Positions 44,507 through 54,300 of a stretch of DNA of 64,000 nucleotides are shown one piece after another. The position numbers and the translations under genes are program-made. The notes below the pieces were generated by a model. The model saw only the letters and a list, made by a program, of their open reading frames with translations, was not told the DNA's origin and ran no database searches. Source of the DNA: Breznakiella homolactica (GTDB lineage Bacteria > Spirochaetota > Spirochaetia > Treponematales > Breznakiellaceae); the NCBI RefSeq assembly GCF_016616095.2, contig NZ_CP067089.2, positions 186,001 to 250,000 of the forward strand, read 5' to 3'. Position 1 is the stretch's first letter. Every line of letters begins with the position of its first letter.

Positions 44507-46555
44507 ATGGGAGCCATTGACCTGCCCAAGAGCCCTAATGTGTTTCACCCGGAAAAGCCGAGTGCCGTAGGTTCGAGGAATTCACTCGCACAGGAATACC
44601 GTGATCAGCAAAAAGAAGTTAACCAGCTTCTCGAGGAAGAAACTAATAAGGTTCTTCACCATCTTACCGCCAGACTGCCGAAGGACGTCCTTGAACGCCT
44701 CGATGTAATGGGCGGCCTTAAGGAAAAACTGTATAATTACTTCAATCAGAATTATCAGAACATGTTCAACCGTTACATGGTAACGAGTGAAGATGAAATG
44801 GTAAAGAAGATCCGTAATTATATTGACAAGGAAGAAACCAAGGTCCTTGCCCGGTATACTCCTAAGGAAATTGCGGACCTCCTGGATCAGGTCGGCGGCG
44901 CCGATAAGTTCAACACCGGCGAAATCGAAAAATCCATGGTCAATATGTACGGCCACCTGCAGGGACACATCCAGCGGGGCGTCAACGACCTGGAAAACCT
45001 GACCAACAGCCTGCTCCGGCAGAAAACCGATACCGGTGCCTTTATCCGCGGCGAAAACGCCTATTCTATTGTTAAATGTTCATTCAAAGACAACCTCAAC
45101 AAACCCAAGACGGTTACCGATGTTAAGCTTTCTGTGAACATTCTCGATTCCGAACTGATCAGCCCTATTTTCCATTACCAGTCCACCGTTGAATTCCTTA
45201 TCAAGGATCTCCTTTCCAAATACATCATCGATTCCCTGGACAAGGAAATCGAGAAGATGAAGGATGAACGCATCGACCAGGGGCTGGAAGAGCTGTCGGA
45301 CAGCGAGATCATCTTCAAGAAGATGAACAAGATTGAGGATTACACCGACGACAAGATCGATGATCCCAAATCCAAGCGCTACGGCATCATCGCCAAAAAC
45401 CTTATGGAACGGATCGCCGACCTCCGGGCGGAAATTGATCCCGAAACCTTTGATCAGCTGAACATCCGGGAAAATCTTAAAAAGATTATCGATATGGAAA
45501 ATATCCGCAACCGGGGATTCAACACTGCCATCAACTCCATCACCTCCATCCTGGATACCTCCAAAATGGGGTACCAGTATATCGAAAACCTTAAAAACGC
45601 CCGGGAACTCATCATCCGGGAATATGAGGAAACCGATACCGCCCATCTTCCGGACGAACGGTATTCAATCAAAATGCGGTATTACGACAATGCCCAGCTG
45701 ATTGAGGAACGGAAAGCCTACGATGTGCAGATGAAGAGCTTTGAAACCGAAGTAGGGCACCTCTGGGACATCCTGGAAGTCATCTACGAGGATGATAAGC
45801 CCATGTTCGGCGTAACCGATTACAAAGACCTCGCGGCGAAGAAGAAAAAACGGATCCGCAAGCTTATCAAGGAAAAATCCGGCGAACCCATGTACGAGGA
45901 TATTGCCAAGGTATGGGACGAGATTTCCTTCGTGAAAGCCGCCGAAACCGAAGTTGAACGGATGAACCGGACCTATCTCTACGAAAAAGACCGGCTCCGC
46001 CAGCGCATCATCCTGATGCGGAACAAGATGAAGGGTATGTACGATTACCGGTACCCCATCGAACGCCGTGTTATGGAAGACCGGTTAAGCAACCTGGAAC
46101 GGGATTACTACAAGTTTGACTACATGATCAATCCCTACCACATTCAGCCCGGACTGCTTCTGGATGTGGACATCACCTCCATCAAGCGGAAAAAGGCTAC
46201 CCTGGACGCGATGGCCAACGTACTCAATGAGTTCCTCCACGGCGTTTCCAAGGGATTCCAGGATGCGGCGTTCGCGTCCTTCAGCCGGCGCCGGTCCACG
46301 GTCCGCCAGGACATCAACCAGTCCTTCTCGGAAATGCCCGCGGAAGGCGAAGGGGAGGCCGGCGGTGCCGGACAGGCGTATCTCGATATGCTGAACACCG
46401 ACAGCTCCGCCAGCATCAGCGCTCCGGCGCTGGCAGCCCCGGCTAAGAAAGGCCGCGCCAAAGGCGGAATGGTAGACGCCAAACCCGCTAAAAAAAGCGC
46501 CGCCAAGAAATCCGGAAGCAGCCGCCGGGGGGGCAGCGCTCTTAAGGAAATCTAA
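44507..46555 (+). CDS. cfpA: Cytoplasmic filament protein CfpA
   Basis: 682-residue subunit of the ribbon of cytoplasmic filaments that runs beneath the flagella in treponemes and affects cell division. It starts [20 protein letters not shown] with GAAAGGAG-type Shine-Dalgarno eight bases upstream. It is almost entirely helical with long charged coiled-coil stretches ([40 protein letters not shown]). Length agrees with T. pallidum CfpA. The C-terminus is basic ([24 protein letters not shown]), recalling the GAPDH tail. A strong terminator follows. Confidence 0.92.
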   Translation: MGAIDLPKSPNVFHPEKPSAVGSRNSLAQEYRDQQKEVNQLLEEETNKVLHHLTARLPKDVLERLDVMGGLKEKLYNYFNQNYQNMFNRYMVTSEDEMVKKIRNYIDKEETKVLARYTPKEIADLLDQVGGADKFNTGEIEKSMVNMYGHLQGHIQRGVNDLENLTNSLLRQKTDTGAFIRGENAYSIVKCSFKDNLNKPKTVTDVKLSVNILDSELISPIFHYQSTVEFLIKDLLSKYIIDSLDKEIEKMKDERIDQGLEELSDSEIIFKKMNKIEDYTDDKIDDPKSKRYGIIAKNLMERIADLRAEIDPETFDQLNIRENLKKIIDMENIRNRGFNTAINSITSILDTSKMGYQYIENLKNARELIIREYEETDTAHLPDERYSIKMRYYDNAQLIEERKAYDVQMKSFETEVGHLWDILEVIYEDDKPMFGVTDYKDLAAKKKKRIRKLIKEKSGEPMYEDIAKVWDEISFVKAAETEVERMNRTYLYEKDRLRQRIILMRNKMKGMYDYRYPIERRVMEDRLSNLERDYYKFDYMINPYHIQPGLLLDVDITSIKRKKATLDAMANVLNEFLHGVSKGFQDAAFASFSRRRSTVRQDINQSFSEMPAEGEGEAGGAGQAYLDMLNTDSSASISAPALAAPAKKGRAKGGMVDAKPAKKSAAKKSGSSRRGGSALKEI

Positions 46556-46578
46556 TACATAATCGGTTTGTAACCGAA

Positions 46579-46605
46579 ACGCCCCCGATTTCGGGGGCGT
46601 TTTTT
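46579..46605 (+). terminator. Rho-independent terminator of cfpA
   Basis: ACGCCCCCGA / TCGGGGGCGT stem with a TT loop, followed by TTTTT; 23 bp after the cfpA stop. Confidence 0.92.
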
Positions 46606-46623
46606 CTAGGAGGCCAAAATAAT

Positions 46624-47676
46624 ATGACTAAGGACATGACCAATCTTGAAGTGCTTTCCACCCGGGCGGGATTCAACTCTGCAGTGCGGCATATAAAAAA
46701 GACAATCAGCATAATTGAGTCCGTGGGGGTCAATAAGAACCTTGCGGATCTGCTGTTTGAGCTCGGGGATGAGGAAGTCAGCGGCGACCGCATAGCACTC
46801 CTGCTGCGGATACTCCTGGTGGATAAACTCGGGTATAAAGCGTTTTCAACTAACCTTTCATCGGTGATTGAAGATCCTACCGCTTTGTCCCAGGAATTCG
46901 TCAAATGGAAAGCCGTGGATCTGGTCGTTGCCTATCAGCATCCTGATATGGGCCTTCTTGTGGCAAACCCCAAGATGCCCGAGGAGCTGGCTTCCTTCGG
47001 GGCTCTCAGAAAACGGGAGCTCCTGGTTATCTACGCCGGAAAAGCGAACAAGCCCGCTGATGAACTGTGCCAGAAAGCGGCCGAAACGGCGGCGCAGCTG
47101 TTCGAAGGGCAGAAACCGAAAATTTCACCGGCCCTGTATAAAGGCAATTTTACGGTAAAAAGTCTGAAAAAGACCCCGGAACCCAAAACAGCAGCTCCCA
47201 GGGTAAAAAAAGCGCCCGTCCGGGCGCCGAAACGTCCCGTCCGCAGCGGCAGGTCCGCCGTTCAGGCGGCTAAAATTAAGGAAACTGTCCGGGTGGCGGC
47301 ACCCGCGGTAACGTCCGCGGCCCCCGCACCGGTTGCGAAAGGACCGGTCAGGATGACTCCCATGTACTCAGTGGTAGTCCAGAATGAACTGTTCCATAAC
47401 GGAAATGTCGAAGCCTGGAAGAAAATAGTAGCCAGTTACAAAGCAAAATACCCTCAATTGGAAGTATACATCTATTATGACGGAGAACGCATCCTCGATA
47501 TAAATTCACTCTTTAAATGGGGAAAGGTCAAACACGGCAGTTCTATTCAGTTCGCCGTGGCGGGCACGGATATAAAGGATGTGGCAAAACTGCAGCGTTA
47601 TCTTATCCAGGGAGCGAGCCATCAATTTGAAGCATTCCTCCATGGCCCTGTTAATAACGTATTGAAACTATTCTGA
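46624..47676 (+). CDS. Conserved spirochaete-type protein downstream of cfpA
   Basis: 350-residue soluble protein with two globular parts. Residues 1-175 (MTNLEVLSTRAGFNSAVRHI, LADLLFELGDEEVSGDRIAL) and 240-350 (MYSVVVQNELFHNGNVEAWK, KIVASYKAKYPQLEVYIYYD) are joined by a basic Ala/Pro linker (APRVKKAPVRAPKRPVRSGR). No family is recognised. Position between cfpA and the PPDK-like gene suggests a role linked to the filament. It has an AGGAGG Shine-Dalgarno sequence. Confidence 0.8.
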   Translation: MTKDMTNLEVLSTRAGFNSAVRHIKKTISIIESVGVNKNLADLLFELGDEEVSGDRIALLLRILLVDKLGYKAFSTNLSSVIEDPTALSQEFVKWKAVDLVVAYQHPDMGLLVANPKMPEELASFGALRKRELLVIYAGKANKPADELCQKAAETAAQLFEGQKPKISPALYKGNFTVKSLKKTPEPKTAAPRVKKAPVRAPKRPVRSGRSAVQAAKIKETVRVAAPAVTSAAPAPVAKGPVRMTPMYSVVVQNELFHNGNVEAWKKIVASYKAKYPQLEVYIYYDGERILDINSLFKWGKVKHGSSIQFAVAGTDIKDVAKLQRYLIQGASHQFEAFLHGPVNNVLKLF

Positions 47677-47697
47677 TTCATAAGGAAAGGTACTGCT

Positions 47698-50340
47698 ATG
47701 GATAAAAATATTCATTTTTTCAGTCAGATAGATGTGATTCCCAAAAAAATAGACCCCGAATTGCTCGGTATCCGGGGCCGTCAGGCAAATGAATTTGCCG
47801 AACTGGGATTTCCTATCCTCCCGGGCTTTATCATTGATTCACAGCTTGCCGCTGATCTCGATGAAACGGATATAAAAAAAGATATCAAGCAGATGCTGGA
47901 TAAATGCGCCGGTATCGTGGGAAAATCCTACGGGGACCCTGAAAACCCCATGCTCGTCAAAATAGTTATTTCTTCTAATCTGGCGGTTTCGAATTATCCA
48001 ACTCTGCACAACTTCGGCCTTGTGAAACCGACTATCCCGGGTTTCGCCAAATGGGTCGGAAAAACCTTCGCCGCCAATGAGGTGCTCTTTCTGGTGCGGG
48101 GGATGCTCAAAATAGAAGAGCAGATCATGGAATTCAAGGGCCTTACCGCGGAACGAAAGAAAATTCTCGACCAGCTCAAGGCCCTTGGAAAGGAAATCAG
48201 TTCCGACCGCCCGTCAAAGGACGCGGAGGCAATCATGGACCGGTACGCTCCGTTCCTTCCCTCGGGGTACTTTGATTCCGCCGACGGCCAGCTTATGCTG
48301 ACCTTAAAGGAAATCTCAAAGCTTCTCAGTATGGATGACCAGAACGACCGTGATACGGCTCTGATGATTCAGCCCATGGTGTACGGCAACTACGGCAAAG
48401 ATTCCTGCTCGGGCAATTTCTTCAGCCGCAATGTCGTGACCGGCGAGAAAAAACTACAGGGTGAATTCTACCGGGAGAAATTCAACGAAATCGGCGCCAC
48501 CGGCCAGGGTATAGAGAAAATCGGACCGAACCATCTCAAGGAACTCCAGCGTATCGCCTGGACCCTGGAGGACAGATTCAAGGAAATACGGCAGGTCCGG
48601 TTCACCGTGGAAAACGGAAAACTGTGGCTCATAGAGCAGCGCCTGGTGGACCAGAAATCGACCCAGGCCGATATCCGGCTGCTTCTGGATCTGGCAAAAC
48701 GTAAAATCGTTGACAACGCCTACGTTGTTAAGGCAATCGAGCCCCTCAGGCTCAATGAGATACTCCATCCGATTATCGATACCCCCAGTATCAAGGGGCT
48801 AAAAAACTGGAGCGGCGGCATTGCCGGAGCTCCCGGCGCCGCCATCGGACGGGCGTATTTTACCACCGACGGACTTCTGGAAGCCCGGAAGCTGGCCATG
48901 CAGAAAGGGGAGGACGACCGGTTTATCCTGGTTATGCCTTCAACCTTTGCGGAGGATGTTAAGGCTATCGAGGTTTCCACGGGGGTTCTGTCCTGCGAAG
49001 GGGGCTTCTCCGCCCACGCCTCGGTGGTTGCACGGCAGTACGGCAAGGTTTCCCTGGTTGCCCCGGCCATGTCGATCAAAGGCAAAAAGGCTACCCTGGG
49101 AAACATCAGTTTTTCGGAAGGGGATTATATCACCATAAACGTTCCCTATTACGGGGAGTCCACGGTCTATCTCGGAACCGCAAAGCTGATCGAGCCCAAT
49201 CCCAGTGAATCGGGACTCCTGGAGTTCATCGGGATAACCAAATCCTTTATCAAGGAATTCCATGTCCGGGCAAACGCGGAAAGCCCCAAGGACGCTCTCC
49301 TGGCCCTGTCCTTCGGCGCCGAAGGCATCGGGCTCTGCCGCACCGAGCATATGTTCTTCGGAGCGGAACGGATCAATGTGTTCCGGGAGATGATCCTGTC
49401 GAATTCTCCCCAGGAGCGCAAAAAAGCCCTGGATAAGCTCCGGCCCATGCAGCGGAACGACTTCTACGGCATTTTTAAGGCCATGGCCGGCAAAGAGGTT
49501 ACCATCCGGCTTATGGACGCGCCTCTGCACGAATTCCTTCCCCATAATAACGATGAGCTTACCGCGTTTATCAAATATCTTGAAAAAAGCAAGAAAACGA
49601 AGGTTGCCAAGGCGGATATCGTCGCCGCGATTGATTCTCTGGAAGAATTCAATCCGATGCTCGGGCACCGGGGCTGCCGGATCGCCGTATCCTACCCGGA
49701 AATTTACGCCATGCAGGTCCAGGCTATTTTTGAGGCGGTCTACAAGCTTAAGAGTGAGAAGGTGGACGTCCGCCCGGAAATCATGGTTCCCATCGTAATG
49801 AACTCCTCGGAGCTCAAACTTATCGCCTACGGCAAGAAAATCGAAGGTACGTCGTATACCGGTATTGTGGATGTGGAGGAGAAACTCCGGGCCGAAAAGA
49901 AGGCCAAGGCTGTCCCGTATCAGATCGGTACCATGATTGAGCTTCCCGCGGCTGCCCTCGGCGCCGGGGATATTGCCAAATACGGCCAGTTTTTCAGCTT
50001 CGGGACCAACGACCTTACCCAGACGACCCTGGGAATCTCCCGGGATGATTTTACCGGGTTTATGCCGGATTATACCCTCTTTGATCTCATCATCGGAAAC
50101 CCCTTCAGTACCCTTGACCCCCGGGTAAAGGAACTGATTGCCCTGGCGGTTGAACGGGGCCGGCTTACCAGGCCGGATCTCGTCTGCGGTCTCTGCGGTG
50201 AGCACGGGGCAAACCCCGGCAATGTCCGGTTCTGTATGGACGCGGGGCTCAATTACGTTTCCTGTTCATCCTATTCAGTTCCCATAGCGCTCCTGGCGGT
50301 TGCCCAGGCGGAGCTGGAAAAAGCCGAAGCCGGAAAGTAA
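47698..50340 (+). CDS. Pyruvate phosphate dikinase-like protein with divergent ATP-grasp domain
   Basis: 880-residue PPDK family protein; typical enzymes interconvert ATP, phosphate and pyruvate with AMP, diphosphate and PEP. The phosphohistidine domain (GGFSAHASVVARQ, catalytic His) and the PEP/pyruvate domain (GLCRTEHMFF, GHRGCRIAVSYPEI, FFSFGTNDLTQTTLG, CGLCGEHGANPG with catalytic Cys) look intact. The N-terminal ATP-grasp domain is altered: the usual VRSGA is replaced by VKIVISS, QGEDVVAG is absent, and QTRNGKRT becomes EQRLVDQK. ATP-dependent activity may be lost or changed. Located in the cfpA neighbourhood; normal PPDK length. Confidence 0.85.
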   Translation: MDKNIHFFSQIDVIPKKIDPELLGIRGRQANEFAELGFPILPGFIIDSQLAADLDETDIKKDIKQMLDKCAGIVGKSYGDPENPMLVKIVISSNLAVSNYPTLHNFGLVKPTIPGFAKWVGKTFAANEVLFLVRGMLKIEEQIMEFKGLTAERKKILDQLKALGKEISSDRPSKDAEAIMDRYAPFLPSGYFDSADGQLMLTLKEISKLLSMDDQNDRDTALMIQPMVYGNYGKDSCSGNFFSRNVVTGEKKLQGEFYREKFNEIGATGQGIEKIGPNHLKELQRIAWTLEDRFKEIRQVRFTVENGKLWLIEQRLVDQKSTQADIRLLLDLAKRKIVDNAYVVKAIEPLRLNEILHPIIDTPSIKGLKNWSGGIAGAPGAAIGRAYFTTDGLLEARKLAMQKGEDDRFILVMPSTFAEDVKAIEVSTGVLSCEGGFSAHASVVARQYGKVSLVAPAMSIKGKKATLGNISFSEGDYITINVPYYGESTVYLGTAKLIEPNPSESGLLEFIGITKSFIKEFHVRANAESPKDALLALSFGAEGIGLCRTEHMFFGAERINVFREMILSNSPQERKKALDKLRPMQRNDFYGIFKAMAGKEVTIRLMDAPLHEFLPHNNDELTAFIKYLEKSKKTKVAKADIVAAIDSLEEFNPMLGHRGCRIAVSYPEIYAMQVQAIFEAVYKLKSEKVDVRPEIMVPIVMNSSELKLIAYGKKIEGTSYTGIVDVEEKLRAEKKAKAVPYQIGTMIELPAAALGAGDIAKYGQFFSFGTNDLTQTTLGISRDDFTGFMPDYTLFDLIIGNPFSTLDPRVKELIALAVERGRLTRPDLVCGLCGEHGANPGNVRFCMDAGLNYVSCSSYSVPIALLAVAQAELEKAEAGK

Positions 50341-50357
50341 ACGGCAAACAATAATTC

Positions 50358-50387
50358 AAAGCCCCGGTCAGCAGGCCGGGGCTTTTT
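50358..50387 (+). terminator. Rho-independent terminator of the PPDK-like gene
   Basis: AAAGCCCCGG / CCGGGGCTTT stem with an 8-nt loop, followed by TT; 18 bp after the stop. Confidence 0.85.
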
Positions 50388-50413
50388 GCTGCCCCTGCGG
50401 CTGTTCCGCCGGG

Positions 50414-50443
50414 ATAAAAAAAGACCGGCGTACAAGCCGGTCT
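50414..50443 (-). terminator. Rho-independent terminator of the minus-strand hypothetical gene
   Basis: Minus strand: AGACCGGC / GCCGGTCT stem with a 6-nt loop, followed by TTTTTT; 27 bp after the stop at 50470. Confidence 0.85.
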
Positions 50444-50469
50444 CCGTATGCGTTTATCCCGCGCGTGTA

Positions 50470-51036
50470 TCAGCCGGAAACAAAATCCCCTTTAAAATCC
50501 ATGGTTTTTTTAACCGTGTCTACCAGGTGTTTCGCGCATTTCGTGGCATCCGCCTGGGGTATACCGGCTTCCTTGTTGAAGGTTTTTTCAAAGAACATGG
50601 TAAGTGTTTCGAAGAGATCCGGCAGGTGGTAAAACACCAGGGCGAAGTTGATCCCCGTGGGCTTTAAAATCGTAAACGAGGAGAATGATTCTATCGGGTT
50701 TTTCGCCATCATCACCCGGGTCTGGTTTTTCGCGGTGACGATATCCAGTTCGCTGAACCGGAGCGGGATCTGGTCCTCGGTGTTTCTGACATAAGGCTCC
50801 ATGCTCTTGTAGTTATAGGACATGGGTTCCACCAGGACATGAATTTTCTTCCCGTTGGACTGGAAGGTGAGTCCCTCTTCGGTGGGATAAATTGATTTTA
50901 CCCCTGAATATGATACGATTTCGTATTTGGAATAGGCGGTATTTTCCGCAAAAAATGATGAAACGATGTATCCCTGGTCTTTTGGTAATTTATCCTGGGT
51001 ATATGCTTCGAACAAATCCATTGCTTTAACGGCCAT
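50470..51036 (-). CDS. Hypothetical protein
   Basis: 188-residue soluble protein starting MAVKAMDLFEAYTQDKLPKD. It has alternating strand and helix character (SYSGVKSIYPTEEGLTFQSN, FTILKPTGINFALVFYHLPD). No signal peptide or recognised domain. It has its own strong promoter (TTGAGA/TATAAT) and a terminator, so it is a stand-alone transcription unit. Conserved treponeme-type orphan is the most that can be said. Confidence 0.7.
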   Translation of the reverse strand: MAVKAMDLFEAYTQDKLPKDQGYIVSSFFAENTAYSKYEIVSYSGVKSIYPTEEGLTFQSNGKKIHVLVEPMSYNYKSMEPYVRNTEDQIPLRFSELDIVTAKNQTRVMMAKNPIESFSSFTILKPTGINFALVFYHLPDLFETLTMFFEKTFNKEAGIPQADATKCAKHLVDTVKKTMDFKGDFVSG

Positions 51037-51086
51037 TTTTTTCCCCCACAGCTTTGTTTATATTGAAATTACTCAGTACTGTCCCT

Positions 51087-51114
51087 ATTATAGACTTTTT
51101 ATCTTATTTCTCAA
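51087..51114 (-). promoter_or_regulatory. Sigma-70 promoter of the hypothetical gene at 51036
   Basis: Minus strand: TTGAGA, 16-bp spacer, TATAAT, about 45 bp before the start. Confidence 0.75.
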
Positions 51115-51122
51115 CCTCTTTT

Positions 51123-53045
51123 TTACTTTTTTACCGAGTTTTTTCGTCTTTTCGCTTCATATTCATATTGGGCGGCATCTCCGGCGGTACCGTGCTGCCG
51201 GGCAATCGCGGCCATCCACTGGTAGGGCCGGGGATCACCGGTATCCCGGCCGGCGGATTCCCGGAGCATATCAAAGGCAGCCTCAATTTTTTTATCCCGG
51301 AAGTAGAGCATGCCTAGGGCAAGGGGAATATCCGGGGATTTTTTGAAAAGGGGCATGGCTTTTTCCAGCACCAGAGACGCGTAGTACACAGAACCCGCCC
51401 GTTCGAGACATCCGGTAAATTCCAGAAGCAGCCCGGTATCCTTGGGGCGTTCCTTGAGCAGCCCTTTGAGCAGCACCGACGCGTCCCGGAAACGCCCGCT
51501 TTTTCTGTACGCATAGGCTAGAACCCGCCGCAGGGTCGGATTGGCAGGCTCCCGGGCCAGGAGTGTTTCCAGTTCCGCCGCCGCTTCCGGGAACTCGCAG
51601 ACATGGATAAGGAACAGCGCGTATTCCCGGCGGATGGTCCTATTGTCGGGCCATAGAGCAAGGTAGCGCACATAGCTTTTTTTAAGGTTTCCCCGGTCCT
51701 TCCGGCTGCCCTCCAGGACGAGGGCTTCGAAAGCCGCGATCTCACCCAAATACGACCGCTGGTGGCTTGTTTCGGTTTCCCGGGTTTTTCTGAACCAGCC
51801 CGCGGCTTCATCGATAAAACCCACTTTGAGGTACTGTTCACCCAGGGTGTACATGAGATCGGTATCAGGCCCGAATGCCCGGACACCGTCCTGTAATAGG
51901 GTTAGAACCGTGGTGAGATCCTCACTGTTTTTCGATTCATAGAGGATAGAATATTTGGTGATGAGATCCTCGTCGCCGTCCAGACGGACCGCCGCCTGAA
52001 TGGCCTTCCCAAGGGTTTTACTGTCCCCGGCTTCCCATGATACAGCCATCTGGGCGTAGCGCAGGGACAGGTTTTCCGGAGCCAGTTCCAGGGCCCGGCT
52101 GAGATGGTTCTGGGCGGCCTGGAATTCCCCGAGACTGCGGAGCGCTTCGGCGTATATTCCGTGGATCTCCGGGTCCGGTCCGCGGTATTTTATCCACTCA
52201 CGGCAGGCATCGGCGGCCTTTCTCCACTGGCGGTCCTGCATAAGCGACGTGATGATATACTGGTCGATGAGTTCGCTGTTCCACGGAAGATCGGGAAGGT
52301 CGCCGTCCAGGGAACGGATGCGTTCTATTTCTTCCAGAGCGTCGCCGCTGCGGTCCATGGCCATAAGAACCGAAGCCCGGTACCATCGGAGCCGCGGATC
52401 CCGGGGTGCGTATTCAACGGCGACGGAAAAATGTTCCAAGGCTTCTTCGGGCATATCCATGTCGCGGTAGGCCCTGCCGAGTTCGATCCGGAGCAGGGGG
52501 ATATCGACACCGTTGTCCAGAACAAAGGTAAGCATCTGCGCGCCCAGCCCGGGATTGCCCGACCGTATCAGCCTGATGCCCCGTATGAACAGGGCGTTGA
52601 GATAGGCCCGGTAAATCCGTTTGTTATCGGGATCCGTCAGGACCGCGGCTTCCAGGCTTTCCACTGCCTGCAATGAATGTTTTGATTTAAGGTAGGCCAC
52701 CCCGAGGATGGCCATTATCTGAGGGTCTTTCGGTTTTTTGGAGAGTGCTTTCTGAAGCAGCGGAACAGCCTTGCCGGGCATTCCCAAACTTATGTAGGTT
52801 CTCCCCGCGAAGAAATATCCGAGATAGGACCGGGGAACTAACCGTATATAGTCCCGGAAGGTGACCGCCGCCCTGGAATATTCTCCCAGGGCATGCAGTG
52901 AACGGCCTAAAAAGAGATAGACCTCAGGGGGTGCGTCGGTTTCTGAGATCAGTTGTTCCAGAATAGCCGCCGCCGCGGTATAGTCGCGGCGGACCCCAGC
53001 CTGGACCGCTTCCCTGAGCCGTTCCGCACCTCCGGATGCAGCCAC
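51123..53045 (-). CDS. Large tetratricopeptide-repeat protein
   Basis: 640-residue soluble protein made of TPR units along most of its length, for example PEVYLFLGRSLHALGEYSRA, PQIMAILGVAYLKSKHSLQA, LGRAYRDMDMPEEALEHFSV and LGMLYFRDKKIEAAFDMLRE. TPR arrays scaffold protein complexes. No signal peptide is visible, so it appears cytoplasmic. It begins 3 bp after the pta stop in the same direction and probably shares its message. The partner is unknown. Confidence 0.88.
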   Translation of the reverse strand: MAASGGAERLREAVQAGVRRDYTAAAAILEQLISETDAPPEVYLFLGRSLHALGEYSRAAVTFRDYIRLVPRSYLGYFFAGRTYISLGMPGKAVPLLQKALSKKPKDPQIMAILGVAYLKSKHSLQAVESLEAAVLTDPDNKRIYRAYLNALFIRGIRLIRSGNPGLGAQMLTFVLDNGVDIPLLRIELGRAYRDMDMPEEALEHFSVAVEYAPRDPRLRWYRASVLMAMDRSGDALEEIERIRSLDGDLPDLPWNSELIDQYIITSLMQDRQWRKAADACREWIKYRGPDPEIHGIYAEALRSLGEFQAAQNHLSRALELAPENLSLRYAQMAVSWEAGDSKTLGKAIQAAVRLDGDEDLITKYSILYESKNSEDLTTVLTLLQDGVRAFGPDTDLMYTLGEQYLKVGFIDEAAGWFRKTRETETSHQRSYLGEIAAFEALVLEGSRKDRGNLKKSYVRYLALWPDNRTIRREYALFLIHVCEFPEAAAELETLLAREPANPTLRRVLAYAYRKSGRFRDASVLLKGLLKERPKDTGLLLEFTGCLERAGSVYYASLVLEKAMPLFKKSPDIPLALGMLYFRDKKIEAAFDMLRESAGRDTGDPRPYQWMAAIARQHGTAGDAAQYEYEAKRRKNSVKK

Positions 53046-53048
53046 GGT

Positions 53049-54047
53049 CTATTTTGCCCGGGCCAGGGTTACCGCGGAGGTAACAACGATATCCTCCACC
53101 GATGCTCCCCGGGAAAGGTCGCTGATTGGTTTCGCAAAACCCTGGAGGAACGGTCCGAAGGCTTCGGCGCTGCCCAGGCGCTGCACCAGCTTGTACCCGA
53201 TATTGCCGGCGCCGAGATCAGGGAATACCAGGGTGTTTACCAGACCTCTGATGGGGCTGTTGGGGGCTTTTTTGTCGGTAACCGAAGGAACCAGAGCCGC
53301 GTCGGCCTGGAGTTCTCCGTCAACCTTGAGAGAGGGTTCTCTGGCTTTTACCGCCGCCAGGGCTTCCTGTACTTTTACCACATCCGGATGGTCTCCTCCG
53401 GACCCCTTGGTAGAGAATGAAAGCATGGCCACCGCGGGTTCGGCGTTGAGAAATTCCCGGCAGGACTGCGCCGCCGACAGGGCGATTTCGGCGAGCTGGT
53501 CCGCGGTGGGATCGGGCACCACGGCGCAGTCCGAAAAAATCAGCGCTCCGTCAACACCCCATTTTTTATCCTGGGTCTGCATGACAAAACAGGATGATGC
53601 CGTCTTTGAGCCCGGGGTGGTCCCGATAATGGCAAGCCCCGCCCGGAGTACATCGGCGGTGGTGCTTTCCGCGCCGGCAACCATGCCGTCGGCGTCGCCG
53701 AGACGGACCATCATGGCTCCGAACCGGAGCGGAGCGGTCATGTCGATTTTTGCCTGCTCCGGGGTCATGCCCTTGTGTTTCCGCAGCTCGTAATACTCCT
53801 GGGCGTATTTTCCAAGATCCCCCGATGATTCCGGATCGATCAGCTCAATTCCATCCAGCACAACCCCTTCCTGGGAAGCGATGGTTTGGATTTCCGATTC
53901 TTTTCCGATAAGGGTCACCGAGGAAGCCAGTTTTTCGTCCACCAGAATCCGGGCGGCCTTTACGGTCCTCGGTTCGGTTCCTTCCGGGAGAACCAGCATT
54001 TTCTGCATCGACCGGGCCTTGTCCATCATGTCCTTTACGAAATCCAT
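53049..54047 (-). CDS. pta: Phosphate acetyltransferase
   Basis: 332-residue enzyme that interconverts acetyl-CoA and acetyl phosphate, used in acetate formation or assimilation. It starts [20 protein letters not shown] and contains [29 protein letters not shown] and [20 protein letters not shown]. The AAGGAG and six-base spacing place the start at 54047 rather than the earlier in-frame ATG. It lies upstream of the TPR gene. The upstream gap holds the second structured repeat element. Confidence 0.95.
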   Translation of the reverse strand: MDFVKDMMDKARSMQKMLVLPEGTEPRTVKAARILVDEKLASSVTLIGKESEIQTIASQEGVVLDGIELIDPESSGDLGKYAQEYYELRKHKGMTPEQAKIDMTAPLRFGAMMVRLGDADGMVAGAESTTADVLRAGLAIIGTTPGSKTASSCFVMQTQDKKWGVDGALIFSDCAVVPDPTADQLAEIALSAAQSCREFLNAEPAVAMLSFSTKGSGGDHPDVVKVQEALAAVKAREPSLKVDGELQADAALVPSVTDKKAPNSPIRGLVNTLVFPDLGAGNIGYKLVQRLGSAEAFGPFLQGFAKPISDLSRGASVEDIVVTSAVTLARAK

Positions 54048-54140
54048 GTTGTACTCCTTGTCCATGTACCCGGCTGTTACCCCGGATACTGTAAATTTGT
54101 TCTTTATTATGCAAATAAAGAATACCCTGTTCTCGGATTA

Positions 54141-54246
54141 GACGCAAGCTGGGGTACCAGGGCATCTGCGTCAGTAAACCCGGCACCATGCTTCTGTGCC
54201 GCTGCTCTGTATACTGCAGGTTCCCTGGCTTTTCGGGGTGCCGGGT
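54141..54246 (-). other. Inverted repeats in the pta leader region
   Basis: Between pta and the repeat element are a perfect 9-bp inverted repeat (CCCGGCACC at 54180-54188 and GGTGCCGGG at 54238-54246) and a second hairpin (GACGCA...TGCGTC, 54142-54172). The 636-bp pta-bactofilin gap has no gene; it holds these, the repeat element at 54301-54572, and little else. Confidence 0.45.
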
Positions 54247-54300
54247 GGTGAGACACTGTTCGAGTAAGGTATAGACCTATTACGGGATGTTCCGCTGACC

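Noticed and set aside
48940..50205. Open frame of 421 codons on the minus strand
   Set aside because: Antisense to the PPDK-like gene, whose conserved motifs are clear; no recognisable protein.
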